From Ferrovibrio sp964218355 (lineage in GTDB: Bacteria; Pseudomonadota; Alphaproteobacteria; Ferrovibrionales; Ferrovibrionaceae): DNA of 64,000 nt. The notes beneath the pieces were generated by a model that worked only from the letters and a program-made list of their open reading frames with translations, did not search any database and was not told the DNA's origin. The stretch lies in NCBI RefSeq assembly GCF_964218355.1, contig NZ_CAXPMC010000008.1:1-64000 (forward strand), written 5' to 3'. The translations under genes and the position numbers were made by a program. Below, one piece after another: positions 1 to 11,076 of the stretch; the first letter of the stretch is position 1, and every line of letters starts with the position of its first letter.

Positions 1-566
1 GACAGGATCGCCATGTCGACGGCGGGGCCGACCGATCCTGTCGTCGAAAGTGGTGCGTAGACCGTCCAGCCGGTGCCCGCGCCCATGCCGGTGCCGCCCG
101 AAACGAAGGTCGATCCGAGAAGCAGCAGGAAGGCCGGGACGAGCAGCCAGAAGCTGATATTGTTCATGCGCGGGAACGCCATGTCCGGCGCGCCGATCAT
201 GATCGGCACCATCCAGTTGGCAAAGCCGCCGATCAGCGCCGGCATAACCATGAAAAAGATCATGATCAGCGCATGTGCCGTGGTGAAGGCGTTGTACATG
301 GACTTGCCGCCATCGAGCGCGGCGTCGCCCTCCAGGCCGTAGACCATGGAGGCCAGGCCGTGGAATATCTGGATGCCCGGCTCCTGCAACTCCATGCGCA
401 TGACGACGGAGAGCGCGCCACCGATGATGCCCGCCACGATCGCGAAGATCAGGTAGAGCGTGCCGATGTCCTTGTGGTTGGTCGAATAGACCCACCGGCG
501 CCAGCCGGTCGGCAGGTGATGATCGTCGTGATGGTCGTGGGCCGCGTGGGCGTGAGCCTGGGACAT
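1..566 (-). CDS. ctaD: cytochrome c oxidase subunit I (partial, N-terminal part)
   Basis: This is the catalytic haem-copper subunit of an aa3-type cytochrome c oxidase in the inner membrane, which reduces O2 and pumps protons. Only the first 188 codons are in the window; the rest lies beyond base 1. Reading from the ATG at 566, a His-rich N-terminus (several HH and DHH clusters) precedes the family signature STNHKDIGTLYLIF. A first membrane segment follows, and then TTAHALIMIFFMVMP, which carries the low-spin haem a His ligand. The gene lies 29 bp downstream of coxB on the same strand, the usual coxB-coxA order, so the two are surely co-transcribed. Confidence 0.95.
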   Translation of the reverse strand, partial: MSQAHAHAAHDHHDDHHLPTGWRRWVYSTNHKDIGTLYLIFAIVAGIIGGALSVVMRMELQEPGIQIFHGLASMVYGLEGDAALDGGKSMYNAFTTAHALIMIFFMVMPALIGGFANWMVPIMIGAPDMAFPRMNNISFWLLVPAFLLLLGSTFVSGGTGMGAGTGWTVYAPLSTTGSVGPAVDMAIL

Positions 567-595
567 GGCGCTCCCCTGTTCCTTAATCTGATGTG

Positions 596-1492
596 TTACT
601 GGGCCGCGCGCGCGTCGGCGAGACGCGGCGAGGCGCCGTCGACGGCGGCGAATTTCTTCTTCGCATCCTCGACCCACTTGTCGAAGTCGGCCTGCGAGAC
701 GACCTTCACCTCGATCGGCATGTAGCCGTGGTAGGTGCCGCAGATTTCCGAGCACTGGCCGTAATAGGTGCCCTCGCGCTCGGCGCGGAACCAGGTCTCG
801 TTCAGCCGGCCGGGCACGGCATCCTTCTTCACCGCGAAGGCCGGCATCGCCCAGGCATGGATGACATCGGCGGCCGTCACCAGCACACGGACATTCTTGT
901 TCACCGGGACGACCACGGCATTGTCGGTCGCCAGCAGGCGCGGCTGGCCGGCCTTGAGGTCGGCTTCCTGCACGATGGTGGCATCGAAGGTGAAGTTGCC
1001 GTTATCGGGATATTCGTAGGTCCAGTACCACTGCTTGCCGATCGCCTTGATGGTCAGGTCGGCCTTTTCGGCCTTGTCGGCGAAATACAGCAGCTTGAAG
1101 GACGGCACAGCGATCACGATCAGGATCAGGATCGGCACCACCGTCCACACCACCTCGACGAGGGTGTTGTGCGAGGTCTTCGACGGGACCGGGTTGGCGG
1201 AGGCGCGGAAACGCACCATCACGTAGACCAGCAGCGCCAGCACGAACAGCGAGATCAGCGTGATGATCCAGAGCAGCAGGTTATGGAAATTGTGGACTTC
1301 GTCCGCCACCGGGCTGACCGAGGGCTGCAGTCCCAGATGCCATGGTGCCGGCTGGCCGGCCGGCTGGGCGAGGGCCGGAGCGGCCAGGATCAGAAGACCG
1401 GCAAAAGCCAGACCTGCCGCCATGCTGTGGGCGCCATGCGCGGCAGCCCGGAGCGCCGACCGGCCGGCGCCCGAAAACCAGTTCCACCCCAT
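596..1492 (-). CDS. ctaC: cytochrome c oxidase subunit II (CuA subunit)
   Basis: This 298-aa subunit takes electrons from cytochrome c through its binuclear CuA centre. Residues 1-43 look like a cleavable signal peptide ending APALAQ. Two membrane helices follow (about 71-92 and 113-135), then the periplasmic cupredoxin domain. QWYWTYEY (154-161) is the aromatic electron-entry patch. The CuA ligands are all present: H212, C247, E249 (backbone), C251, H255 and M258 in the GQCSEICGTYHGYM block. The ATG at 1492 was chosen over an upstream ATG at 1585 because AGAGGG lies about 9 nt before it. coxA follows directly. Confidence 0.97.
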   Translation of the reverse strand: MGWNWFSGAGRSALRAAAHGAHSMAAGLAFAGLLILAAPALAQPAGQPAPWHLGLQPSVSPVADEVHNFHNLLLWIITLISLFVLALLVYVMVRFRASANPVPSKTSHNTLVEVVWTVVPILILIVIAVPSFKLLYFADKAEKADLTIKAIGKQWYWTYEYPDNGNFTFDATIVQEADLKAGQPRLLATDNAVVVPVNKNVRVLVTAADVIHAWAMPAFAVKKDAVPGRLNETWFRAEREGTYYGQCSEICGTYHGYMPIEVKVVSQADFDKWVEDAKKKFAAVDGASPRLADARAAQ

Positions 1493-1709
1493 TGCTTTAA
1501 ACCCTCTACTGATGATCCGGGACTGAGTCTCACTGTTTGAGCGCTGGAAGATACACCGAGGCATGCGGTCCGCACAGTCTGCCACCGTTCTGCGACGATT
1601 TGTCGCGATGCGCGGGAAAGCGCTGGGGATTGATCTTACTCATTGATTTGGCACGCCCTTGCGCCGGCGGCACGGCCCTCCTAATCTGCCGGTTCCAGGG
1701 GAATTGCGG

Positions 1710-5024
<3,315 letters not shown>

Positions 5025-5079
5025 ACCACCGGCTGCACAGACATGGGAATAATATCTGTTTTCTTCTTCGGAATGTTCC

Positions 5080-5085
5080 TATAAT
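5080..5085 (+). promoter_or_regulatory. candidate -10 element in AT-rich island
   Basis: There is a perfect TATAAT hexamer inside a 55-bp AT-rich patch downstream of the kinase gene. Seventeen bases upstream is only a weak -35 candidate (TGTTTT). If used, the transcript would run through the phased repeat array towards tldD with a leader of about 480 nt. This is an inference from sequence alone. Confidence 0.3.
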
Positions 5086-5260
5086 ATTCTCGCTGTCGCC
5101 GCATGGCATCCCGCCATCCGGCCGGACAAAAAAAGCGCCGACGAAGGACGGTCAGGTCAGAATGCATCCTGTAATTCCAGAGGGTTATGGCGGAAGCGCG
5201 CCGTTTGGCCAGGCGGAAACCAGGCCCACCCTGGCGCCGCTTGGCGCCCGCCGGGATGCA

Positions 5261-5328
5261 ATTGGCATGGAATCGGCGCGAATTGGCATTCCATTGGCGC
5301 GAATTGGCCGGAATGGGCTGCAATTGGC
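5261..5328. repeat. seven ATTGGC-like hexamers at helical (10-11 bp) spacing
   Basis: Hexamers start at 5261 (ATTGGC), 5272 (ATCGGC), 5282, 5293 and 5303 (all ATTGGC), 5313 (ATGGGC) and 5323 (ATTGGC). The spacings are 11, 10, 11, 10, 10 and 10 bp, close to one DNA turn each. Every second copy extends to AATTGGC (5260, 5281, 5302, 5322). Weaker TGGC cores continue the phase on both sides (5232, 5242, 5345, 5354). All copies would face the same side of the helix, as in a cooperative protein-binding array or intrinsically curved DNA. It lies between a signalling gene and tldD. Confidence 0.7.
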
Positions 5329-5571
5329 TTGCAACAGATGGCCATGGCGGCGGTGGCGAGAGCGTCCGGGCGGCGGCAATCCGCAGGCCGGACGCCACCG
5401 GTACGGACATGCCGCAGGATGTTGCCGTGCCGGTGCTGTATTTTCCGGGCCGGCAGCGCCATATACCCTGACCAGACCGTATATCTTGACCATAACGGCG
5501 CCCGTCCGGCTGCCGCGGAACCGCGGCGGCAGCGTCGAAGCCCGGATGCGTCGAAGCCAGATGAGGATGCG

Positions 5572-7011
5572 ATGACCAGTGTTTCCGCCGCGCAGGATCT
5601 GTTTTTCGTCCGGGCCGGCCTCGACCGGGCCCGGCTCGACCGGCTGGTCGGCGATGCCCTGCACGGGGCCGACGACGGCGAACTGTTCCTCGAATACAGC
5701 CAGTCGGAAAGCTTTGCCTTCGACGACGGCCGGCTGAAATCCGCCAGCTTCGATACCAGCCAGGGCTTCGGGCTGCGCGCGGTCTCGGGCGAGCAGACCG
5801 GCTACGCCCATGCCTCCGACCTCAGCGAAGACGCAATCCGCCGCGCCGCCACCACGGTCCGGGCGGTCCGCGCCGGCCATGGCGGCAGCATGAGCGCAGC
5901 GCCCGCGCCGACCAACCGGCATCTCTACGGCGACGACAATCCGCTGAACGAGATTCCCTTCGAGCAGAAGGTCAGCCTGCTGCAGCAGATCGACGCCTAT
6001 GCCCGGGCGAAGGACAGCCGGGTGCGCCAGGTTTCGGCCTCGCTGGCCGGCTCGTGGCAGGCGGTGACCATCCTGCGGGCCGACGGCACGCTGGTGGAGG
6101 ATATCCGTCCGCTGGTGCGCCTCAATGTCTCGGTGGTGGCCGCCCAGGGCGACCGCATGGAAAGCGGTAACCGCGGCGCCGGCGGCCGGGTCGGCTATGC
6201 CCGCTTCTTCGACCCCGCCCACTGGCAGGCCGAGGTCGACGACGCCCTGCGGCAGGCGCTGGTGAATCTCGAATCCGTGCCGGCGCCGGCCGGCGAGATG
6301 CCGGTCGTGCTGGGGCCCGGCTGGCCGGGCATCCTGCTGCACGAGGCGATCGGCCATGGCCTGGAAGGCGATTTCAACCGCAAGAAAACCTCGGTCTTCT
6401 CGGGCCTGCTGGGCCAGCAGGTGGCCGCGCCCGGCGTCACCATCGTCGACGACGGCACCATCGACAGCCGCCGGGGATCGCTGACCGTGGATGACGAAGG
6501 CACGCCCACCGAGCGCACGGTGCTGATCGAGGACGGCATCCTGAAAGGCTTCATGCAGGACCGCATGAATGCCCGCCTGATGGGGATGCAGCCGACCGGC
6601 AACGGCCGTCGCGAATCCTTCGCGCATAACCCGATGCCGCGCATGACCAACACCTACATGCTGGCCGGCAACCGCGATCCGGGCGAAATCCTCGCCGGTG
6701 TGAAGAAAGGCATCTATGCCGTCAATTTCGGCGGCGGCCAGGTCGACATCACCTCGGGCAAGTTCGTGTTCTCCTGCACCGAGGCCTATATGGTCGAAAA
6801 CGGCAGGATCGGCGCGCCGATCAAGGGGGCCACCCTGATCGGCGCCGGCGCCGAGGTGCTGAAACGGGTGGGCGCGGTCGGCAACGACCTGCAGCTCGAT
6901 ACCGGCATCGGCACCTGCGGCAAGTCGGGCCAGGGCGTGCCGGTCGGCGTCGGCCAGCCGACCCTGCTGATCGACGGATTGACAGTGGGCGGCACCGCCA
7001 AAGCGGCTTAA
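5572..7011 (+). CDS. tldD: metalloprotease TldD
   Basis: This 479-aa protein is the catalytic half of the TldD/TldE heterodimeric zinc protease, which degrades unfolded peptides and in some species matures microcins or CcdA-like antitoxins. The HExxxH zinc motif is present as H257-E-A-I-G-H262 followed by GLEGDFNRK. The conserved Cys ligand region FSCTEAY is near the C-terminus. Length matches the family (about 480 aa). The ATG at 5572 has GAGG 7 nt upstream; longer upstream reading in frame is not protein-like. Its partner TldE is encoded at 18046 on the same strand. A 32-bp gap separates it from cysE. Confidence 0.96.
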   Translation: MTSVSAAQDLFFVRAGLDRARLDRLVGDALHGADDGELFLEYSQSESFAFDDGRLKSASFDTSQGFGLRAVSGEQTGYAHASDLSEDAIRRAATTVRAVRAGHGGSMSAAPAPTNRHLYGDDNPLNEIPFEQKVSLLQQIDAYARAKDSRVRQVSASLAGSWQAVTILRADGTLVEDIRPLVRLNVSVVAAQGDRMESGNRGAGGRVGYARFFDPAHWQAEVDDALRQALVNLESVPAPAGEMPVVLGPGWPGILLHEAIGHGLEGDFNRKKTSVFSGLLGQQVAAPGVTIVDDGTIDSRRGSLTVDDEGTPTERTVLIEDGILKGFMQDRMNARLMGMQPTGNGRRESFAHNPMPRMTNTYMLAGNRDPGEILAGVKKGIYAVNFGGGQVDITSGKFVFSCTEAYMVENGRIGAPIKGATLIGAGAEVLKRVGAVGNDLQLDTGIGTCGKSGQGVPVGVGQPTLLIDGLTVGGTAKAA

Positions 7012-7043
7012 GATACAGTCACAGCGACGACGAGGAGGGCCCC

Positions 7044-7886
7044 ATGGCCGTCACCGCCAACAAGATTGCCAAGCACGACCCGGTTACCAAGCACGATCCG
7101 GTCTGGTCGGCGATCCGCGAGGAGGCCGTCAGGGTCGCCGCGGATGAGCCGCTGCTCGGCAGCCTCGCCCATTCGGCCATCCTGCACCATGAACGGCTGG
7201 AGGATGCGCTCAGCTACATCCTGGCGCAGAAGCTGGGCAACGATGCCCTGCCGGCGCTCGGCCTGCGCGAGGTGATGGAAGAAGCCTTCGACGCCGATCC
7301 GGATATCGGCAACGCGGTCCGCGCCGACCTGGTGGCGGTGAACGAGCGCGACCCTGCCTGCCGGGGCTTCCTCAAGCCGCTGCTGTTCTTCAAGGGCTTC
7401 CAGTCGATCCAGTCCCATCGCGTCGCCCACTGGCTGTGGCAGCAGCAGCGCGAAACCATGGCCTTCCTGCTGCAGAGCCGCACATCGGAGATCTTCGGTG
7501 TCGATATCCATCCGGCCACCCGCTTCGGCCGCGGCATCATGATCGACCACGGCACCGGCGTGGTGATCGGCGAGACCGCCGTGATCGAGGACAATGTCTC
7601 GCTGCTGCAGAATGTCACGCTGGGCGGCACCGGCAAGGAGACCGGCGACCGGCATCCGAAGATTCGCCGCGGCGTGCTGATCGGCGCCGGCGCCAACATC
7701 CTCGGCAATATCGAGATCGGCGAAGGCGCCAAGATCGGCGCCGGCAGCGTGGTGCTGATCCCCGTGCCGCCGCATTGCACCGCCGCCGGCGTGCCGGCCA
7801 AGCTGCTGGGCGATTGCGGCTGCGAACAGCCGGCGCGCGAGATGGATCATGCGCTGCCCGATACGGCGGATGACGCGCAGGACTGA
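7044..7886 (+). CDS. cysE: serine O-acetyltransferase
   Basis: The enzyme acetylates L-serine with acetyl-CoA to O-acetylserine, the first step of cysteine synthesis in the cytoplasm. The 280-aa protein has an N-terminal helical domain (to about residue 145) and a left-handed beta-helix of hexapeptide repeats (about 150-260). The active-site stretch HPATRFGRGIMIDHGTGVVIG and the loop LGGTGKETGDRHPKI are present. The Shine-Dalgarno GAGGAGGG is strong. An odd point is a tandem KHDPVT/KHDPVW duplication at residues 10-20. The downstream cytochrome-like gene overlaps the stop by 17 bp, which suggests coupling. Confidence 0.96.
   Translation: MAVTANKIAKHDPVTKHDPVWSAIREEAVRVAADEPLLGSLAHSAILHHERLEDALSYILAQKLGNDALPALGLREVMEEAFDADPDIGNAVRADLVAVNERDPACRGFLKPLLFFKGFQSIQSHRVAHWLWQQQRETMAFLLQSRTSEIFGVDIHPATRFGRGIMIDHGTGVVIGETAVIEDNVSLLQNVTLGGTGKETGDRHPKIRRGVLIGAGANILGNIEIGEGAKIGAGSVVLIPVPPHCTAAGVPAKLLGDCGCEQPAREMDHALPDTADDAQD
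7071..7103 (+). repeat. 18-bp tandem duplication in the cysE N-terminus
   Basis: AAGCACGACCCGGTTACC at 7071-7088 is followed directly by AAGCACGATCCGGTC at 7089-7103, giving KHDPVTKHDPV in the protein. One synonymous difference separates the two copies. It lies in the poorly conserved N-terminal extension and keeps frame. Confidence 0.8.
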
Positions 7887-8811
7887 CGCGCTCTTCCTTG
7901 CCGGCCTGCTCCTCGCTGCGGGACCCGCGGCGGCGCAGTCGCTGTCGGGGGCGCGGGAATGGCTGCCGCCCGGCAGCCTGTCGCTGGATGCCCTCAGCCT
8001 GCGCCCGCGCGAACAGCAGTCAGGCGGCGACCGCCACAGCTTCTATGCCGAATACGGGCGGCTGGCCTTCCGCTCGCCGCTGGTGCTGGGCGGCACCGCC
8101 CGCAAGGCCGGCCTGTCCTGCCAGGCCTGCCATGCCAACGGTTTCGCGACCGTCGACTTCTTCATTCCCGGCCTGTCCGATGCCCATGGCCGCATCGATG
8201 TCAGCCATGCCTTCTGGAATGCCCGCGCGGACGACCATCGCGACAATCCGCTCGAAATCCCGAGCCTGCGCGGGGTGAAGGACCGGGACCGGCTCGGCCA
8301 TGACCGCCGCATGGCGTCGCTGCGGGAATTCACCCGGCGGGTGATCGTCACCGAATTCGCCGGCGCCGAGCCGGAGCCGCTGCTGCTGGATGCGCTGGTG
8401 GCCTACCAGGAGACCCTTGGCCCGGCCGATGCCGTCGACACGCCGGTCACGCTGGCCGGCGACCTGGCTGATATCCTGCGCCATCTGGAAACGCTCGCCC
8501 TGCCGCTGGCGGAAGAGGAAGCCGCCCTCGCCGAGCAGGTCGCCACCATGCTCCGCAGCCAGCTCGGCTTCATTCACGAGCGGCTTCAGGGCGAGGCCCT
8601 CGCACCGGCGCGTGGCATCGTCGAGGCTTGGTCGCGGCACCTCGGGGATATTGCCCGCCTGGCCGCGGAGGGCGACTGGCCGCAGGCCCGCACCGCGCTG
8701 GCCGCCCTGAAACAGGAGGTGGCCGGCCCGCCGCCGGCCCTGGCCGGGGCCGGCCCGGCCTCGCTGTACAATCCCGTCCGCCTGAAGGCCTGGCTGGCCG
8801 GCGCTCAGTAG
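7870..8811 (+). CDS. periplasmic c-type cytochrome, di-haem peroxidase-like
   Basis: This 313-aa protein has a clear signal peptide (residues 1-23, ending AGPAAAQS) and a single haem c attachment motif, C84-QACH, within LSCQACHANGF. The segment from the haem site through FFIPGLSDAHGR to IPSLRGVKDR resembles the N-terminal domain of MauG/cytochrome c peroxidase family proteins. Only one CxxCH is present and no second haem domain is seen. The C-terminal half is helical and unassigned. The ATG at 7870 overlaps the end of cysE. An electron-transfer or peroxidase-accessory role is inferred, and the substrate is unknown. Confidence 0.75.
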   Translation: MTRRTDALFLAGLLLAAGPAAAQSLSGAREWLPPGSLSLDALSLRPREQQSGGDRHSFYAEYGRLAFRSPLVLGGTARKAGLSCQACHANGFATVDFFIPGLSDAHGRIDVSHAFWNARADDHRDNPLEIPSLRGVKDRDRLGHDRRMASLREFTRRVIVTEFAGAEPEPLLLDALVAYQETLGPADAVDTPVTLAGDLADILRHLETLALPLAEEEAALAEQVATMLRSQLGFIHERLQGEALAPARGIVEAWSRHLGDIARLAAEGDWPQARTALAALKQEVAGPPPALAGAGPASLYNPVRLKAWLAGAQ

Positions 8812-10169
8812 GCCAGTTCGGTAAAGGCCGGATCGACCGACCGGTTCCAGTGACCGTGATACAGCTTCAGCAGGGCCTCGGCCGGGGTCTCGCCAGTCTC
8901 GGCGATGCGCACCAGCGGCTCGAGGAAATGCGTTTCGTCCTCGCCCGCCGGCGACAGGCGGTGGCGCGCCGCCAGCCCCGCCTGCGCGATCTTCAGCATC
9001 TCGGTCGCATAATGCCGCAGCGGCCGTCCGCGCAGGGGCGTGTGCAGACCGTATTTCGGCACATCGTTGCGCAGCATCATCCGTTCTTCCGCCGTCCAGT
9101 CGCCGCACAGATCCCAGGCCGCCTGCAGCGCCGCCTTGTCATACAGCAGGCCCACCCACAGCGCCGGCAGGGCGCAGAGCCGCGACCATGGCCCGCCATC
9201 GGCGCCACGCATCTCCAGGTAACGCTTCAGCCGCACCTCGGGGAACAAGGTGGTGATGTGGTCGGCCCAGTCGCGCAGGGTCGGCGCCGCACCGGGCAGG
9301 GCCGGCAGGCGGCCGGCCATGAAGTCGCGGAAGCTCTGGCCCGAGGCATCGATATACTTGCCGTCTCGGTAGACGAAATACATCGGCACATCGAGGGCAT
9401 GGTCGACATAGCGCTCGAAGCCCATGCCATCCTCGAACACGAAACCCAGCATGCCGGTGCGGTCGGGGTCGGTATCCGTCCAGATATGGCTGCGGTAGCT
9501 GAGGAAACCGTTCGGCCGGCCTTCGGTGAAGGGGGAACTGGCGAACAGAGCCGTGGCCAGCGGCTGCAGCGCCAGCCCGACCCGGAATTTCATCACCATG
9601 TCGGCTTCATCGGCGAAATCGAGATTCACCTGCACGGTGCTGGTGCGGAACATCATGTCGAGGCCGAGATTGCCCTTCTTGGGCATGTAGGCGCTCATGA
9701 TCCCGTAGCGGCCCTTGGGCATCACCGGGGTATCGGCGCGGGTCCATTTCGGCTGGAACCCCATCCCCATCATGGCGACGCCGATCTCGCCGCCGATCTC
9801 GCGCACCTGCTTCAGATGCGTATTCACCTCGATGCAGGTCTGGTGGATCGTCTCCAGCGGGGCGCCCGACAGCTCGAACTGCCCGCCGGGTTCCAGCGTG
9901 ATCGACTGGTTGTCCTGGGTCAGGGCGATGACGTTGTTGCCCTCCGAGACCGGCGACCAGCCGAAACGCTGCAGCTCGATCAGCAGCCGCTTGATGCCGG
10001 CCTCGCCGTCATAGGGCAGCGGGCGGAAATCCGTCGTGCTGTAGGCAAACTTCTCGTGCTCGGTCCCGATCCGCCATTCGGATTCCGGCTTGCCGCCCTG
10101 GGCCAGATACTCGACGAGCTGCGCCTTGGACGTGATCGGCGTCTCTGGCGCCTGGGCGGGTCCGGACAT
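8805..10169 (-). CDS. gshA: glutamate-cysteine ligase, plant/alphaproteobacterial type
   Basis: The enzyme catalyses ATP-dependent joining of L-glutamate and L-cysteine, the committed step of glutathione synthesis. The 454-aa sequence matches the GCS2-type family found in alphaproteobacteria and plants. Recognisable blocks are WRIGTEHEKF (substrate/Mg site), QDNQSITLEPGGQFELSGA, MMFRTSTVQVNLDF and YLEMRGADGG. Length is normal for that family. Its 3' end overlaps the convergent cytochrome-like gene by 7 bp. It lies downstream of rsmE on the same strand, 135 bp away, as in many alphaproteobacteria. Confidence 0.95.
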   Translation of the reverse strand: MSGPAQAPETPITSKAQLVEYLAQGGKPESEWRIGTEHEKFAYSTTDFRPLPYDGEAGIKRLLIELQRFGWSPVSEGNNVIALTQDNQSITLEPGGQFELSGAPLETIHQTCIEVNTHLKQVREIGGEIGVAMMGMGFQPKWTRADTPVMPKGRYGIMSAYMPKKGNLGLDMMFRTSTVQVNLDFADEADMVMKFRVGLALQPLATALFASSPFTEGRPNGFLSYRSHIWTDTDPDRTGMLGFVFEDGMGFERYVDHALDVPMYFVYRDGKYIDASGQSFRDFMAGRLPALPGAAPTLRDWADHITTLFPEVRLKRYLEMRGADGGPWSRLCALPALWVGLLYDKAALQAAWDLCGDWTAEERMMLRNDVPKYGLHTPLRGRPLRHYATEMLKIAQAGLAARHRLSPAGEDETHFLEPLVRIAETGETPAEALLKLYHGHWNRSVDPAFTELAY

Positions 10170-10207
10170 GGTGACCTCGAATGATTATCGTTATCGGTGC
10201 TGGGTAG

Positions 10208-10236
10208 CGGGCGACTGCCGCAAGGCAGTGCCCGGC
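10208..10236 (-). other. weak hairpin between rsmE and gshA
   Basis: GGGCGACTGCC and GGCAGTGCCC can pair around a GCAA loop in the 135-bp spacer. No T-run follows on either strand, so it is a poor intrinsic terminator. It may be a processing or attenuation structure between the two genes. Confidence 0.25.
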
Positions 10237-10304
10237 ATATGGGGCAGGGCGTTCCCGTTGTCCAGTATCCCGGTACCGCAGACCGATGACAACGCCATGA
10301 ATGC

Positions 10305-11036
10305 CTATTTCTGCCGCACGGCCTGCAGAATCGCGAGCGCAGCCAGGGCTGCCGTTTCGGCCCGCAGGATGGCCGGGCCGAGACTGACCGGCACCGCCTG
10401 CGGCAGCCGGCCGATCTGCTCCATTTCCTCCGGCGCAAACCCGCCTTCGGGTCCGGTCAGGATCGCCACCGGCGCCGTGTCTGCCACCTGCCCGGCCGCC
10501 ACCAGCAGCGCGGGCGCGGCTTCGCGCTCGCGGCAGAAGAACAGCTGTCGCTCCGGCGGCCACTCCGCCAGAAGTTTCTCCAGAGAAACGGCCGGAGCGA
10601 TCTCCGGCAGGTCGAGCCGCTCGCATTGCTCGGCCGCCTCGCGGGCATGGGCGGCGAGCCGGTCCGTATTCACCCTGCCGACCTGGGTGCGCCGGGTGAT
10701 GACAGGGACAAGCCTGCCTGCCCCCAGTTCCGTTGCCTTCTCCACGATCAACTCGATCCGGCCCTGCCGGATCGGCGCGAAGCACAGCCAGATATCCGCC
10801 GCCGGCCGGAACGGCCGCAGCTGCGCCTCGACCCGCAGGCTGCAGGTCTTCTTGTCGACCCGATCGATCCGGGCGCGATACTCGCCGTCGCGGCCGTTGA
10901 ACAGCGCCACGGCCTCTCCGGGGCCCAGCCGCAGCACATGGCGCAGGTAATGCACCTGGTCGGCCGGCAGCAGCACGGCCTGGTCCGGCGCCAGATCGGC
11001 AGTCACATGAAGGCGGGCTTTGACAGGAGCGGTCAT
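10305..11036 (-). CDS. rsmE: 16S rRNA m3U1498 methyltransferase RsmE
   Basis: This SPOUT-class RNA methyltransferase is 243 aa and acts on U1498 of 16S rRNA using S-adenosylmethionine. It has an N-terminal PUA-like RNA-binding region with HYLRHVLRLGPGEAVALFNG. The C-terminal SPOUT knot carries ILTGPEGGFAPEE and the SAM-loop LGPAILRAETA. EKATELGAGRLVPV is the family hallmark in the middle. It is transcribed divergently from ubiA with 40 bp between the starts. Confidence 0.96.
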   Translation of the reverse strand: MTAPVKARLHVTADLAPDQAVLLPADQVHYLRHVLRLGPGEAVALFNGRDGEYRARIDRVDKKTCSLRVEAQLRPFRPAADIWLCFAPIRQGRIELIVEKATELGAGRLVPVITRRTQVGRVNTDRLAAHAREAAEQCERLDLPEIAPAVSLEKLLAEWPPERQLFFCREREAAPALLVAAGQVADTAPVAILTGPEGGFAPEEMEQIGRLPQAVPVSLGPAILRAETAALAALAILQAVRQK

Positions 11037-11076
11037 CGGCCTTGTCGGCTGCGGAGAGAGGGACTACACGAGCGTT

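Larger units (their letters stand above)
5025..5571. other. 547-bp gap before tldD: AT-rich island and phased repeat array
   Basis: No convincing gene is seen here. Open frames exist on both strands, but they have no Shine-Dalgarno and no family resemblance. Bases 5041-5095 are strikingly AT-rich for this genome and contain a perfect TATAAT at 5080-5085 on the plus strand. An imperfect inverted repeat flanks it (GAATAATAT at 5047, ATAATATTC at 5081). Bases 5261-5328 hold the phased ATTGGC array annotated separately. The remainder up to the tldD Shine-Dalgarno shows nothing distinctive. The tldD promoter probably lies here. Confidence 0.6.

Noticed and set aside
5187..5471. 94-aa open frame with a seven-residue periodicity over the phased array
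   Set aside because: No Shine-Dalgarno, Trp/Arg-rich odd composition, and the periodicity is explained by the 10.5-bp DNA repeat; kept as non-coding but not excluded.
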